Assembly: GCA_963715825.1 (NCBI GenBank)
Contig: CAVQSI010000037.1
Span: forward strand, 199,480-263,479
Reading direction: 5' to 3'
DNA: 64,000 nucleotides
From: Sva-07 sp963715825
Lineage (GTDB): Bacteria; Actinomycetota; Acidimicrobiia; Acidimicrobiales; Ilumatobacteraceae
How positions within the stretch are numbered: the stretch's first letter is position 1; the number at the start of each line of letters is the position of its first letter. A program made the translations under genes and the position numbers. This document shows positions 56,331-64,000 of this stretch, piece after piece. Below the pieces are notes generated by a model, which was given only the letters and a program-made list of their open reading frames with translations, did no database searches and was not told the origin of the DNA.

Positions 56331-56582
56331 ATGGATGACAGCGAGGTCGAAGAAGGTCACGTGTTCCGTCACCACGACGAAGTCGAGGCGGCAACACCCG
56401 AGGAGGTCGACGCGTACGACCTCGACGCCGACGGCAAGATCTCGCTCGCGGAGATGGGGAGGGCGAAGATCGGGATCGTCGACGCACGACTCGAACAGAT
56501 CGCCGAACACGACGGCGTCACCGGCAAGCTCGCTGAAGCGGCGCACAAGGTGCTCGACGCCATCGACAACGACGAGACCTGA
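56331..56582 (+). CDS. small single EF-hand protein
   Basis: An 83-residue acidic protein. Residues around 31-42 read DLDADGKISLAE, a canonical calcium loop with Asp at positions 1, 3 and 5, Gly at 6, Ile at 8 and Glu at 12. It is flanked by short helices and followed by a longer helix (LEQIAEHDGVTGKLAEAAHKVL). No signal peptide is present, so it is cytoplasmic. CATACT lies 6 nt before ATG 56331. The P-type ATPase gene starts 80 bp downstream on the same strand. Confidence 0.8.
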   Translation: MDDSEVEEGHVFRHHDEVEAATPEEVDAYDLDADGKISLAEMGRAKIGIVDARLEQIAEHDGVTGKLAEAAHKVLDAIDNDET

Positions 56583-56662
56583 ACGGCGAGCGCCGCTGCG
56601 CTCCAGCTCGATCGAGTCTCTCGGCCCTATGCGGCCGCCGCCAGGGCTGGTTCGCTGGATGC

Positions 56663-59377
56663 ATGGGTGAGGGATCCGCCGTTGTGCGCGCGGTCCCCCC
56701 GGCCGCGGTCGACGTCACCGCCGTCGATTGGCACAGCCTGGATGGGGACGAGGTCGAGCGACTGCTCGAGACGGGAGGCCATGGCCTCACCGATGCTGAC
56801 GCATCCGCCCGGCGCTCCCGGTACGGCGCCAACCAACTCGAGGAGGAGCCGCCGACACCCGCCTGGCTGGTGTTCGTCCGCCAGTTCCGCAGCCCGCTGA
56901 TCTTCATCCTGCTCGCCGCGCTCGCCGTCACCGTCGCACTCGGCGAGCACCTCGATGCAGCGGTGATCGCCGCGGTGCTGGTGTTGAACGCCGTGATCGG
57001 GTTCACGCAGGAACGCAAGGCCGAGGGTGCCGTGCTGGCGCTGATGCAGCTGGTGGTGCCCCACGCCCGCGTCATCCGTGACGGCCGCGACGAGGAGATC
57101 GACAGCCGGGATCTGGTGCCCGGTGACGTCGTGCTGCTGGAGTCCGGTGCGCGGATTCCCGCCGACCTCCGCCTGGTCGGTGTGAACGCGTTGCAGGTCG
57201 ACGAGTCGCTGCTGACGGGCGAGTCGGTGTCGGTCACCAAGCACGTCGAGCCGGTCGCGCACGACGCGCAGCTGGCGGACCGGTCGTGCATGGCCTACAC
57301 CGGTGCGACGGTCACGGCGGGCAGAGGACGCGGGGTGGTCGTCGCGACCGGGGCGAACACCGAACTCGGCGCCATCGCCGGGCTGATGCGATCCGAAGCG
57401 GTGGCGGCAACCCCGCTGCAGCGACGGATGGACCACTTCGCCCGGATCATCGGGATCGCCGTCGGGTTGGCGGCCATCGTCGCCTTCGTCAGCGGTGTGG
57501 CGCTCGGCGAGCCGGTCGAGGACATGTTCCTCGTCGCCGTCGCGCTGGCGGTGTCGGCGGTGCCCGAAGGACTGCCGGTGGCCGTCACGATCACGCTCGC
57601 CGTCGGTGTCCGTCGCATGGCGAGGCGCAACGCGATCGTGCGGCGTCTCCCGGCGGTCGAGACGCTCGGAAGCACGACGGTGATCGGCTCCGACAAGACC
57701 GGCACCCTCACCGAGAACCGGATGACGGTCGAGGAGATCTGGACGCCCGGCCATCGCTACACCCTCGGCGGGGGAGTCCCCGACGGCGAGTACTTCGAAG
57801 GCGACGAACCTGCTGCGATCGGCGACCACCCCGGGCTGCACACCACACTGCTCGCCGGCGTCCTCACCAACGAAGCCGACCTCTACTGGGCCGGCGACGA
57901 GCTGACGACCACCGGTGATCCCACCGAGATCGCGCTGCTGCTGTCGGCGCTCACCGCATCGCTGGAGCCCGGCGATGTCCGCACCGCCTACCCGGTGTTC
58001 GCGGAGATCCCCTTCGAACCGACGCAGCAGTACTCGGCGAGCATCCGGCTTCGTGGGGACCAGCACACGGTGTTCGTCAAGGGGGCGCCCGAGCGGGTGC
58101 TCGCCATGTGCTCCGAGATGCTCACCGACGACGGACCGGTGCCGCTCGACGCCGAGGCGGTCGCCGACGCCGCGCGCGCCATGGCGGCCAGCGGGCAACG
58201 CGTGCTCGGCTTCGCCCGGCGAATCGCTGTGGACCCGCCGGTCGATCCCAACGACGTCACGGAGCCCGAGGGACTCGTGTTCGTCGGGCTGCAGGCGATG
58301 ATCGATCCACCGAGGGCTGGCGTGGGCGACTCGATCGCCGCGTGCCAGGCGGCCGGCATCCGCGTCGTGATGATCACCGGCGACCACGTCGACACCGCAC
58401 GAGCCATCGCGGCCCAGCTCGGCATCGCCGTCACCGATGACGCACTCACGGGGAACGAACTCGCAGAACTCGACGACGAAGCGTTGGCCGGTCGTGTCGA
58501 CCACGTCTCCGTGTACGCCCGCGTGTCCCCAGAAGACAAGCTGCGCATCGTCCGGGCACTGCAGGCTCGAGGCGAGATCGTCGCCGTCACCGGCGACGGC
58601 GTGAACGACGCTCCCGCGCTCAAGGCAGCGGAGATCGGCATCGCCATGGGCGACAAGGGGACCGACGTCGCCCGTGAGGCCTCCGAGATGGTGCTCGCCG
58701 ACGACAACTTCGTGTCGATCACTGCCGCCGTCGAGGAAGGACGGGTCACCTTCGACAACATCCGCAAGGTCACGTTCTTCCTCGTGTCCACCGGCGCCGC
58801 CGAGATCACGGCGATCCTCGTCGCGGTCTGGTTGCAGTGGCCGCTCATCCTCCTGCCCGCGCAGCTGCTGTGGCTCAACCTGGTCACCAACGGCGTTCAG
58901 GACGTGGCGCTCGCCTTCGAGCCCGCCGAGCGCGGCGTGCTGCGCCGCCCGCCGCGGCGGCCGGGCGGGGGAGTGCTCGATTGGTTGATGTGGGAGCGCG
59001 TCGTCCTCGCCGGCCTCGTCATGGGTGCCGGGATGTTGGCGATGTTCCGGTGGGAGCTCGACAGCACCGATTCGCTCATCCAGGCCCAGACGGTCGCGTT
59101 GACGACGATGGTCGTGTTCCAGGTGTTCCAGGCCGGCAACTCCCGATCGGAGACCGAATCGGTGTTCCGTCGCAGCCCGTTCTCCAACAAGCTGCTGTTC
59201 ATCGCCACGATCGCCGCTCTCGGCATCCACGTGGCGGCGCTCCACTTCCCGCCGACTCAGTACGTGCTGCGGGTCGAGCCGATCGGACTCAGCACCTGGG
59301 TCCGCATCGTGGTGGTGGCCACGAGCATCATCGTGGCGATGGAACTCCACAAAGCGCTGCGTCGCCGACCGAGCTGA
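56663..59377 (+). CDS. P2-type cation-transporting ATPase
   Basis: A 904-residue pump. It has the order N-terminal cation-ATPase domain, M1-M2, actuator (DESLLTGESVSVTK), M3-M4 with PEGLPVAVTITLAVGV, the phosphorylation site SDKTGTLTENRM (Asp near residue 344), nucleotide domain FVKGAPERVL, hinge GDGVNDAPALK, and six C-terminal helices. The M6 segment LLWLNLVTNGVQDVALAFEP resembles SERCA/PacL-like proteins with altered ligands. Calcium is the natural first guess given PEGLP, but the changed M6 leaves ion specificity open. Confidence 0.92.
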   Translation: MGEGSAVVRAVPPAAVDVTAVDWHSLDGDEVERLLETGGHGLTDADASARRSRYGANQLEEEPPTPAWLVFVRQFRSPLIFILLAALAVTVALGEHLDAAVIAAVLVLNAVIGFTQERKAEGAVLALMQLVVPHARVIRDGRDEEIDSRDLVPGDVVLLESGARIPADLRLVGVNALQVDESLLTGESVSVTKHVEPVAHDAQLADRSCMAYTGATVTAGRGRGVVVATGANTELGAIAGLMRSEAVAATPLQRRMDHFARIIGIAVGLAAIVAFVSGVALGEPVEDMFLVAVALAVSAVPEGLPVAVTITLAVGVRRMARRNAIVRRLPAVETLGSTTVIGSDKTGTLTENRMTVEEIWTPGHRYTLGGGVPDGEYFEGDEPAAIGDHPGLHTTLLAGVLTNEADLYWAGDELTTTGDPTEIALLLSALTASLEPGDVRTAYPVFAEIPFEPTQQYSASIRLRGDQHTVFVKGAPERVLAMCSEMLTDDGPVPLDAEAVADAARAMAASGQRVLGFARRIAVDPPVDPNDVTEPEGLVFVGLQAMIDPPRAGVGDSIAACQAAGIRVVMITGDHVDTARAIAAQLGIAVTDDALTGNELAELDDEALAGRVDHVSVYARVSPEDKLRIVRALQARGEIVAVTGDGVNDAPALKAAEIGIAMGDKGTDVAREASEMVLADDNFVSITAAVEEGRVTFDNIRKVTFFLVSTGAAEITAILVAVWLQWPLILLPAQLLWLNLVTNGVQDVALAFEPAERGVLRRPPRRPGGGVLDWLMWERVVLAGLVMGAGMLAMFRWELDSTDSLIQAQTVALTTMVVFQVFQAGNSRSETESVFRRSPFSNKLLFIATIAALGIHVAALHFPPTQYVLRVEPIGLSTWVRIVVVATSIIVAMELHKALRRRPS

Positions 59378-59448
59378 GCGCGCGGCACGGCGTCAGCCGT
59401 GGCCAGCCCGCTGACGGCTGTCGAAACGCCGGTCGCTACGTTCGGCGG

Positions 59449-59985
59449 ATGGACCGCGTCGAGATCGAGATCAAGCTGAACCGCGATCGGGCGTGGCTGC
59501 TCGAACGGCTCGGCGCGATGTCGACCGACGAGTTGACGGCGCCGCGGACATTCAGCGAACACGACCCCGAGAGCCGCTGGTCGTTCGCCGATCACTTCGT
59601 GCACACCACGCTGATCGAGCAGAACTGGAATGCGATGTTCCGGCGTCATGTCGCCGGCGAGCAAGGTCTGGAGCCGAGGCTGCGAGGCGACGGCTCGTCG
59701 CAGTCGATGGAGGAGATCATGTCCTCGATCCATTCCTGGACCGAGGAGTGGAAAGCGGAGCACAGCGGCAAGCCGTTCGTCGAGCTGGTCCGGATCGGTC
59801 AGGCGGTACGCGCCGACACGCTGGCGCTGCTCGCGGAGTTGTCCGACGAGGACCTCGCGTCGAAGATCCCCGGGGCGCCGTGGGCCGACGGCACCGTCGG
59901 GGGGATCATGGCCGCCAACGCCGACCACGGCCGGATGCACTACGCCTGGGCGACCGAGGACCCGGTCGCCGACGACCGACGGTAG
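59449..59985 (+). CDS. DinB/mycothiol maleylpyruvate isomerase-like protein
   Basis: A 178-residue four-helix protein. WLLERLGAMSTDELTAPRT and the His-containing helices (SFADHFVHTTLIEQNW, ANADHGRMHYAW) match the DinB fold, in which three His bind a metal. Members act as thiol-dependent S-transferases with mycothiol or bacillithiol; which reaction applies here is not readable. ATG 59449 follows TACGTT by 6 nt. Confidence 0.75.
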   Translation: MDRVEIEIKLNRDRAWLLERLGAMSTDELTAPRTFSEHDPESRWSFADHFVHTTLIEQNWNAMFRRHVAGEQGLEPRLRGDGSSQSMEEIMSSIHSWTEEWKAEHSGKPFVELVRIGQAVRADTLALLAELSDEDLASKIPGAPWADGTVGGIMAANADHGRMHYAWATEDPVADDRR

Positions 59986-60132
59986 CGGTCTGCCACTCGA
60001 CGACATCTCGGAGTTCTCGGTGTGGGACCAGCCCGTCGATGTCCTGCGGACGCGTCAGCGATCTCCGCGTCCTGGGCCCGATCGGACCGACTCGGGCCAG
60101 AAGCAGCCCGCTGGCGGCGTTACGGTGACGCG

Positions 60133-60804
60133 ATGGAGCTCACTGCCGAAGAACTTCGTGCGCTCGGCTGCCTGATCGAGAAGCAGGCGACAACGCCTGA
60201 GCACTATCCGCTCTCGACGAACGCGCTCGTCGCTGCGTGCAACCAGAAGTCGAACCGCGATCCGGTGACCGACTACAGCGAGCGGACCGTGATGGACGCG
60301 ATGCTGCTCCTGCGTCAGAAGGGCCTGGCCCGAATGAACAGCAGCGGCCGCGCCGACAAGCACCGGCACATTCTCGATGATGCCGTCGGACTCGACCGCG
60401 ACCAGTTGGCACTGCTGGCGGTGATGATGTTGAGAGGTCCACAGTCGGCAGGCGAGTTGAGGACACGTACCGAGCGATACTCGACATCGCAGGGAACAGG
60501 TTTCGAGTCGATCGATGACATCGAGGCCGTGCTGGAGAAGCTCGCCGCCGGTGTCGATCCGTTCGTCTCGAACATCGGGCGAGCCTCGGGCCAGAGCCAG
60601 GATCGCTGGGCCCACCTGCTCGGCGAGGGCGTGCCCGATGTCCACGATGCGACGCCGGGCCGCGACGCGCAGCCCGCCGACCTCGGCCCATCACTTGCAC
60701 AACGCGTCGCGGACCTGGAGACGCGCCTGGCACGGCTTGAATCCGAACTCGGGGTGTCGGTGGAGCCGTTGTCGCCCGAGGACGGCGGCGATCCGCTGGA
60801 CTGA
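60133..60804 (+). CDS. YceH/DUF480 family winged-helix protein
   Basis: A 223-residue protein. LTAEELRALGCLIEKQATTPEHYPLS followed by LVAACNQKSNRDPVTDYSE is the highly conserved N-terminus of UPF0502/YceH. Two winged-helix modules follow, and the protein ends in a coiled coil (LAQRVADLETRLARLESEL). Its role is unknown. ATG 60133 lies 6 nt after TACGGT, so it is probably leaderless. Confidence 0.92.
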   Translation: MELTAEELRALGCLIEKQATTPEHYPLSTNALVAACNQKSNRDPVTDYSERTVMDAMLLLRQKGLARMNSSGRADKHRHILDDAVGLDRDQLALLAVMMLRGPQSAGELRTRTERYSTSQGTGFESIDDIEAVLEKLAAGVDPFVSNIGRASGQSQDRWAHLLGEGVPDVHDATPGRDAQPADLGPSLAQRVADLETRLARLESELGVSVEPLSPEDGGDPLD

Positions 60805-60945
60805 AGCGGACCACCGTCCGAGGATCTTGCGCATCAGTCGGTCGATGAGCAACGGCTTGTCAGTGGCTTCCAAGACATCCCACGCCACGAATCGGGCAAC
60901 GATGTCGACGCCTGCCGTCTGCCGGCGGCGCGTTTCGAGGGGCCG
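60805..60945 (-). other. gap with a possible gene remnant
   Basis: Between yceH and arsC. On the minus strand about 30 codons read GVDIVARFVAWDVLEATDKP and LLIDRLMRKILGRW, a protein-like amphipathic stretch without a start, which then runs antisense into yceH. It may be a leftover of a gene interrupted when the arsenic operon arrived. Confidence 0.3.
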
Positions 60946-61605
60946 TCAGGTGGTGGCTGGTTGAAGCGACGCGATGAGCATCTCGACGCGGGTTCGGATG
61001 TCGTCACGGATGTGACGCACCACCTCGATGGACTGCCCGGAGGGGTCCTCGAGTTCCCAGTCCTCGTAGCGTTTGCCGGGGAAGATGGGACACGCGTCCC
61101 CGCATCCCATGGACACGATGACGTCGGCCGCGCGGGCGATCTCGTCGGTCCACGGTTTGGGGTATTCACCGGCGATGTCGATGCCGACCTCGGCCATCGC
61201 CGCAATGGCGACCTTGTTCGTCTCGGCGCCCGGGTCGGAGCCGCCGGAGAAGACCTCGACGTTGTCGCCGGCGAGGTGGCGGAGCCATCCGGCGGCCATC
61301 TGGGAGCGCCCGGCGTTGTGGACACACAGGAACAGCACCGCTGGTTTGCCGAGACTGCCGGTCTCGAGCCGTTGCAGCGCGCGGAGACGGTCGCGGGTGA
61401 ACCGCTCGATGAGCAGCGGCAACCAGTTGGGGACGGTCGCGTCGAGGTTGAGTTTGTCGCGCGAGTCGTTGATGTAGCGCTCGATGGTCTCGGCGTTGAA
61501 GGTGCCGGCGAACTCGTCGTGCAGTCGTGCAGCAGCTTGCTTGATCATCAGTTGCTGTTCGACGTAGCGACCACGATCGCCGGCGGTGTCGGTGGGTTCG
61601 GACAT
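60946..61605 (-). CDS. arsC: arsenate reductase/arsenate-mycothiol transferase type
   Basis: A 219-residue protein. Residues 1-85 form the three-helix N-terminal domain seen in mycobacterial and corynebacterial ArsC (FNAETIERYINDSRDKL, LPLLIERFTRDRLRAL). The low-molecular-weight phosphatase domain follows with the nucleophile Cys in FLCVHNAGRSQMAAGWL and further Cys in VSMGCGDACPIFPG. It reduces or conjugates arsenate with a thiol partner. It begins 15 bp after the arsR-phosphatase gene. Confidence 0.92.
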   Translation of the reverse strand: MSEPTDTAGDRGRYVEQQLMIKQAAARLHDEFAGTFNAETIERYINDSRDKLNLDATVPNWLPLLIERFTRDRLRALQRLETGSLGKPAVLFLCVHNAGRSQMAAGWLRHLAGDNVEVFSGGSDPGAETNKVAIAAMAEVGIDIAGEYPKPWTDEIARAADVIVSMGCGDACPIFPGKRYEDWELEDPSGQSIEVVRHIRDDIRTRVEMLIASLQPATT

Positions 61606-61620
61606 GACGGTGGGCTCCGT

Positions 61621-62265
61621 TCAGTTCAAGGTGCGGATGCGGTTGTCGAGTTGGGTGACGGCCCGATCGAATGCGTCGTCGGTGCCGATGTCGACGGGGT
61701 CAGGGATCGACCAGTGCCAGTTGCCGAGTGACGGGACGAGTTGCTCGTGGGCCCGGTCGCAGACCGTGATGATCATCGCTCGACGGTCGGCGGCATCGAG
61801 TGGGTGAGGCACCGCGCCGCTCAGGTCCAGCCCACGACGCCGCCCGGCGGCGACGGCGGCGGGATGCACCTGCTCGGCGGGTTGCGTGCCGGCCGACGAT
61901 GCCGTGGGCCCGACGAGCTGTTGCCACAACGCAGCCGCGAGTTGCGAGCGTGCCGAGTTGTGGGTGCAGACGAAGACGACCCGTTCGGGCAGACGCAACG
62001 TCGGCGGGACCAGGCCGTGGAGCGACTCGAGGAGCAGGCGTACGTATCGGCGTCGCTGATCGCCGGCCGATCGGAACCGTTCGATCACACCGGCCTGTTC
62101 GAGCACATCGAGATGATGTGCCAGCAGATTGCTGGGTAGTTCGAAGTACTGGGCGAGTTCGCTCGGGGAGCGGTCCGAGACCGCGAGATCATCGACCATC
62201 GCCAAACGGATCGGATCGCCGAGCGCAGCATGCACCGCTGCCCGATCGTCGACTGATCGTTCCAC
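61621..62265 (-). CDS. ArsR-type regulator fused to a low-molecular-weight phosphatase domain
   Basis: A 214-residue protein. The N-terminal winged helix (LGDPIRLAMVDDLAVSDRSP, LLAHHLDVLEQAGVIERFRS) is of ArsR type but lacks the usual Cys pair in the recognition helix. After residue 90 comes a complete LMW phosphatase domain with VFVCTHNSARSQLA (C-x5-R) and a DP motif in WSIPDPVDIGTD. Thus sensor and arsenate-reductase-like enzyme share one chain. GTG 62265 coincides with the predicted transcription start. Confidence 0.9.
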   Translation of the reverse strand: MERSVDDRAAVHAALGDPIRLAMVDDLAVSDRSPSELAQYFELPSNLLAHHLDVLEQAGVIERFRSAGDQRRRYVRLLLESLHGLVPPTLRLPERVVFVCTHNSARSQLAAALWQQLVGPTASSAGTQPAEQVHPAAVAAGRRRGLDLSGAVPHPLDAADRRAMIITVCDRAHEQLVPSLGNWHWSIPDPVDIGTDDAFDRAVTQLDNRIRTLN

Positions 62266-62271
62266 ACCGTG

Positions 62272-62300
62272 ACCATATCACTCAATCAAAATTGAGTCAA
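62272..62300 (-). promoter_or_regulatory. ars promoter with operator palindrome in the spacer
   Basis: On the minus strand TTGACT (62295-62300) and TATGGT (62272-62277) are separated by exactly 17 bp. The spacer region is occupied by the palindrome ACTCAAT-CAAA-ATTGAGT (62280-62297), the expected place for an ArsR operator. The -10 ends 6 nt before GTG 62265, so the message is leaderless. Confidence 0.75.
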
Positions 62301-62340
62301 ATGTATGTGAGTGAAAGCGCCGATGGCGACGTCGATCAAC

Positions 62341-62803
62341 ATCCGCACCGTGCGCGGCCGTCGCCGCGGCTTTGCGCGGCGACTGGGCGACTGCGGCGGA
62401 ACGCTGGAAGGATCGTGGATGTGTCGTCGAGGCTGCGCTGTGCGCAGCACGCAACCTCGATCGCGTCGACGCGCGATCGGCCATCGACGACCTGCTTCGA
62501 ATCGGTGCACGGTCGACGGCGGATGCCGTCCGCCGCGACCTCGCAGCCGCCGGGATGAGCGCCGTGCCACGCGGCGCGTGACCGAGTTCGCAGACGAACC
62601 CCGTCGGCCTCACGGCCCGCCAGCTCGACGTGCTCGAGCGCATCGCAGCCGGTGACGGCAACGCCGAGATCGGCCGACGACGCATAATCTCCGAGAAGAC
62701 CATCGACCACCACGTGTCGGCCGTCCTGGCGAAGCTCGGTGTCGCGAACCGCCGTCAGGCAGCCGCCACCGCAGTCGAGCACGGCTGGATTCGTCTCGGC
62801 TGA
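62341..62803 (+). pseudogene. C-terminal remnant of a LuxR-family ATPase regulator
   Basis: One frame carries AAVAAALRGDWATAAERW (end of the TPR-like region), ARSTADAVRRDLAAAGM and, after an in-frame TGA at 62579-62581, the LuxR helix-turn-helix NPVGLTARQLDVLERIAAG and ISEKTIDHHVSAVLAKLGV, ending at TGA 62801-62803. The ATPase part of such regulators (normally 700-900 residues) is missing, and no valid start exists. The nonsense codon is one C-to-T change from CGA. It is divergent from the ars operon. Confidence 0.8.
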
Positions 62804-62910
62804 CCGCTGCGACCCCCTGCCCGAGTCATTAGCTGACTCGCCCTCAGCTGAGCAGAACCACCCTGTCGATGCACCACGCGCAGTGCCGAACGTGGCGATG
62901 GGCGATCGAT

Positions 62911-63402
62911 CTACTCGTCGCGTCGAGCTTCATAGAAGCGGTCGAGGTGTTCGAGGTCCTTGGCGCGCCCGGTTGCCAGCTTGAGTGCTTCCCACTTGGC
63001 GACGGTGATGACCATCACGTTGTGGCCATCGAGTTGGGCCGCGATGGTGTGCTCGGCGAGGTCGGTGTAGCCCGATGGTGCGCCGTCGGGGTTGAACACG
63101 ATGTCGATCGGCCCTGCGTTCGTCATGAGGTGCAGCGTGTCGTACTGCGACCAGTGTTCGACGGGCGTGCGCGGGAACCAGGTGCCTGCGTCCTCGGCGG
63201 TGTACAGACCTGCTTCGAGCTCGTCGAAGGCGCGGGCGAGGCGTTCGAGGTTCTCGTGGTCGCGGGCGGGGGTGACGTCGATGTCGACGGTCGCTGGCAC
63301 GGGGAGATCGTGGAGTTCGGCGGCGATGCCACCGATGATCACGTAGGCCACGCGGTGCTTGTTCAGCACCCGCACGATGGCGCCACGGTCGAGCTCAGGC
63401 AC
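62911..63402 (-). CDS. nucleotidyltransferase toxin candidate (AbiEii-like)
   Basis: A 163-residue protein. The minimal nucleotidyltransferase signature is present: IIGGIAAELHDLPVPATVDI with the DxD-type pair in VDIDVTP, and a third Asp in GPIDIVFNPD. The terminal KDLEHLDRFYEARR is typical of toxin-like members. Such proteins add nucleotides to tRNA or proteins. GTG 63402 overlaps the upstream XRE gene by 8 bp, the usual arrangement of antitoxin first, toxin second. Confidence 0.8.
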   Translation of the reverse strand: MPELDRGAIVRVLNKHRVAYVIIGGIAAELHDLPVPATVDIDVTPARDHENLERLARAFDELEAGLYTAEDAGTWFPRTPVEHWSQYDTLHLMTNAGPIDIVFNPDGAPSGYTDLAEHTIAAQLDGHNVMVITVAKWEALKLATGRAKDLEHLDRFYEARRDE

Positions 63403-63715
63403 TGGCGCGGTGTCGGGCGAGGCGGGAGCGTTGGCGTTCGCGCTGTTCGGCGAGTTGCTCGGCGGGCAACAGCGCCTCCGCGGCAGCGAGCGCGGCGGCG
63501 TGGGTGTCGGGCGGGGCCAGGCGCATCCGGAGCTCGAAGCCGGTTGCGGCGAGGATACGGACCAGCGTGTCGACCGAGGGGGAGCGCCGTCCCGATTCGT
63601 AGGCTGAGATCGCCGCCTGGCTGGTGCCGGCGCGCTGGGCGAGCGCGGTCTGGGTGAGGTCGGCCTGGCGGCGCGCCATTCGGATGAGATGTCGGGAGTA
63701 GGTCTCTGACGCCAC
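63395..63715 (-). CDS. XRE-family HTH protein, candidate antitoxin
   Basis: A 106-residue protein. The Cro/C1-type helix-turn-helix spans residues 8-62 (LIRMARRQADLTQTALAQRA, TSQAAISAYESGRRSPS, LVRILAATGFEL). A 40-residue Ala/Arg-rich tail follows that could bind the toxin. GTG 63715 lies exactly 6 nt after the -10 box, so it is leaderless. It probably represses its own promoter. Confidence 0.87.
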   Translation of the reverse strand: MASETYSRHLIRMARRQADLTQTALAQRAGTSQAAISAYESGRRSPSVDTLVRILAATGFELRMRLAPPDTHAAALAAAEALLPAEQLAEQRERQRSRLARHRASA

Positions 63716-63721
63716 ACTTTG

Positions 63722-63767
63722 AGTATATCGGTACCGGTGTATCGATGTGAAGCGGTTGGCCGGTACC
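63722..63767 (-). promoter_or_regulatory. promoter and operator of the XRE/nucleotidyltransferase pair
   Basis: On the minus strand TTCACA (63746-63751) and TATACT (63722-63727) are 18 bp apart. A perfect inverted repeat, GGTACCGG (63730-63737) and CCGGTACC (63760-63767), brackets the -35 box and is a good candidate operator for the XRE protein. Confidence 0.65.
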
Positions 63768-64000
63768 TCATGACGTCATGGACGGGGGAAAGGCTCAGGC
63801 AGCCCGACGTCATCCCTCCGAATTCCGTCCCGCGTCGCCTCGGTCGGCCGGCACGAGCAAGCGGCTGCTCGCTGCGTGCCTGGTCAGCGCCACGATTCGT
63901 CCGGATTCTCCCTGGTCAACCGGGGTGTTGGACGGGGGAACGAGCATTCCCTCCATCGCCCGCATTTCCCCTGGTAGATGGCGCTTTTCGTGGAGCTGGG
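63768..64000. other. terminal intergenic stretch without a gene
   Basis: No credible ORF up to the window end. A TGACGTCA palindrome lies at 63771-63778, and the phrase GGACGGGGGAA occurs twice (near 63780 and 63931). Nothing further can be supported. Confidence 0.4.

Overview
The window is a high-GC chromosomal segment from an actinomycete-type bacterium. The best guess is a marine Acidimicrobiia (Ilumatobacter-like) lineage. That placement is an inference from synteny (rimP-nusA-ylxR-infB-rbfA-truB-ribF, rpsO-pnp-dapB, dapA-rnj-ftsK, rimO-pgsA-cinA-tRNA-carD), from mycothiol-style proteins (an Rv2466c-like reductase, a DinB-fold protein, an ArsC of arsenate-mycothiol type), from F420/PPOX-type enzymes and from the many leaderless start codons; no species marker is present.

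Layout. 1-4.3 kb: tail of a secreted protein, a flavoprotein of the geranylgeranyl reductase family, a Tat-exported amidase, and an SDR plus MaoC-hydratase pair that looks like split parts of a multifunctional beta-oxidation enzyme. 4.3-14.5 kb: proS facing the translation/ribosome-maturation operon. 14.5-17.4 kb: an NMT1/THI5-type ABC importer. 17.6-21.4 kb: rpsO, pnp, dapB. 21.4-28 kb: tpx, a membrane protein, a fatty acyl-CoA ligase, a YihY protein and a polar amino-acid ABC importer. 28.1-41 kb: a flippase-like protein, dapA with a possible leader peptide, rnj, a lipoprotein, ftsK, a gluconolactonase-like protein coupled to a 2OG-Fe oxygenase, rimO-pgsA-cinA, tRNA-Arg with a degenerate 3' duplicate, and carD. 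41-60.8 kb: mostly accessory metabolism (dehydrogenase, PPOX, VOC, sulfatase, transaminase, GH3, FKBP, MBL, two-domain acyl-CoA dehydrogenase, holin-like/phosphodiesterase fusion with DUF1622, EF-hand protein beside a P2-type ATPase). 60.8-64 kb: an islet with a leaderless, operator-controlled arsR-phosphatase/arsC operon, a decayed LuxR-type regulator and an XRE/nucleotidyltransferase toxin-antitoxin pair.

Two properties cut across the window. First, at least nine genes, several of them housekeeping, are interrupted by one-base (occasionally two-base or minus-one) frame changes that are repaired by removing a single nucleotide. This points to an unpolished assembly rather than wholesale gene decay, although it should be tested. 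Second, about twenty genes have a TANNNT-like -10 box only 6-8 nt from the start codon, so leaderless transcription appears to be the default here, and several -10 boxes reuse the TAG stop of the upstream gene.
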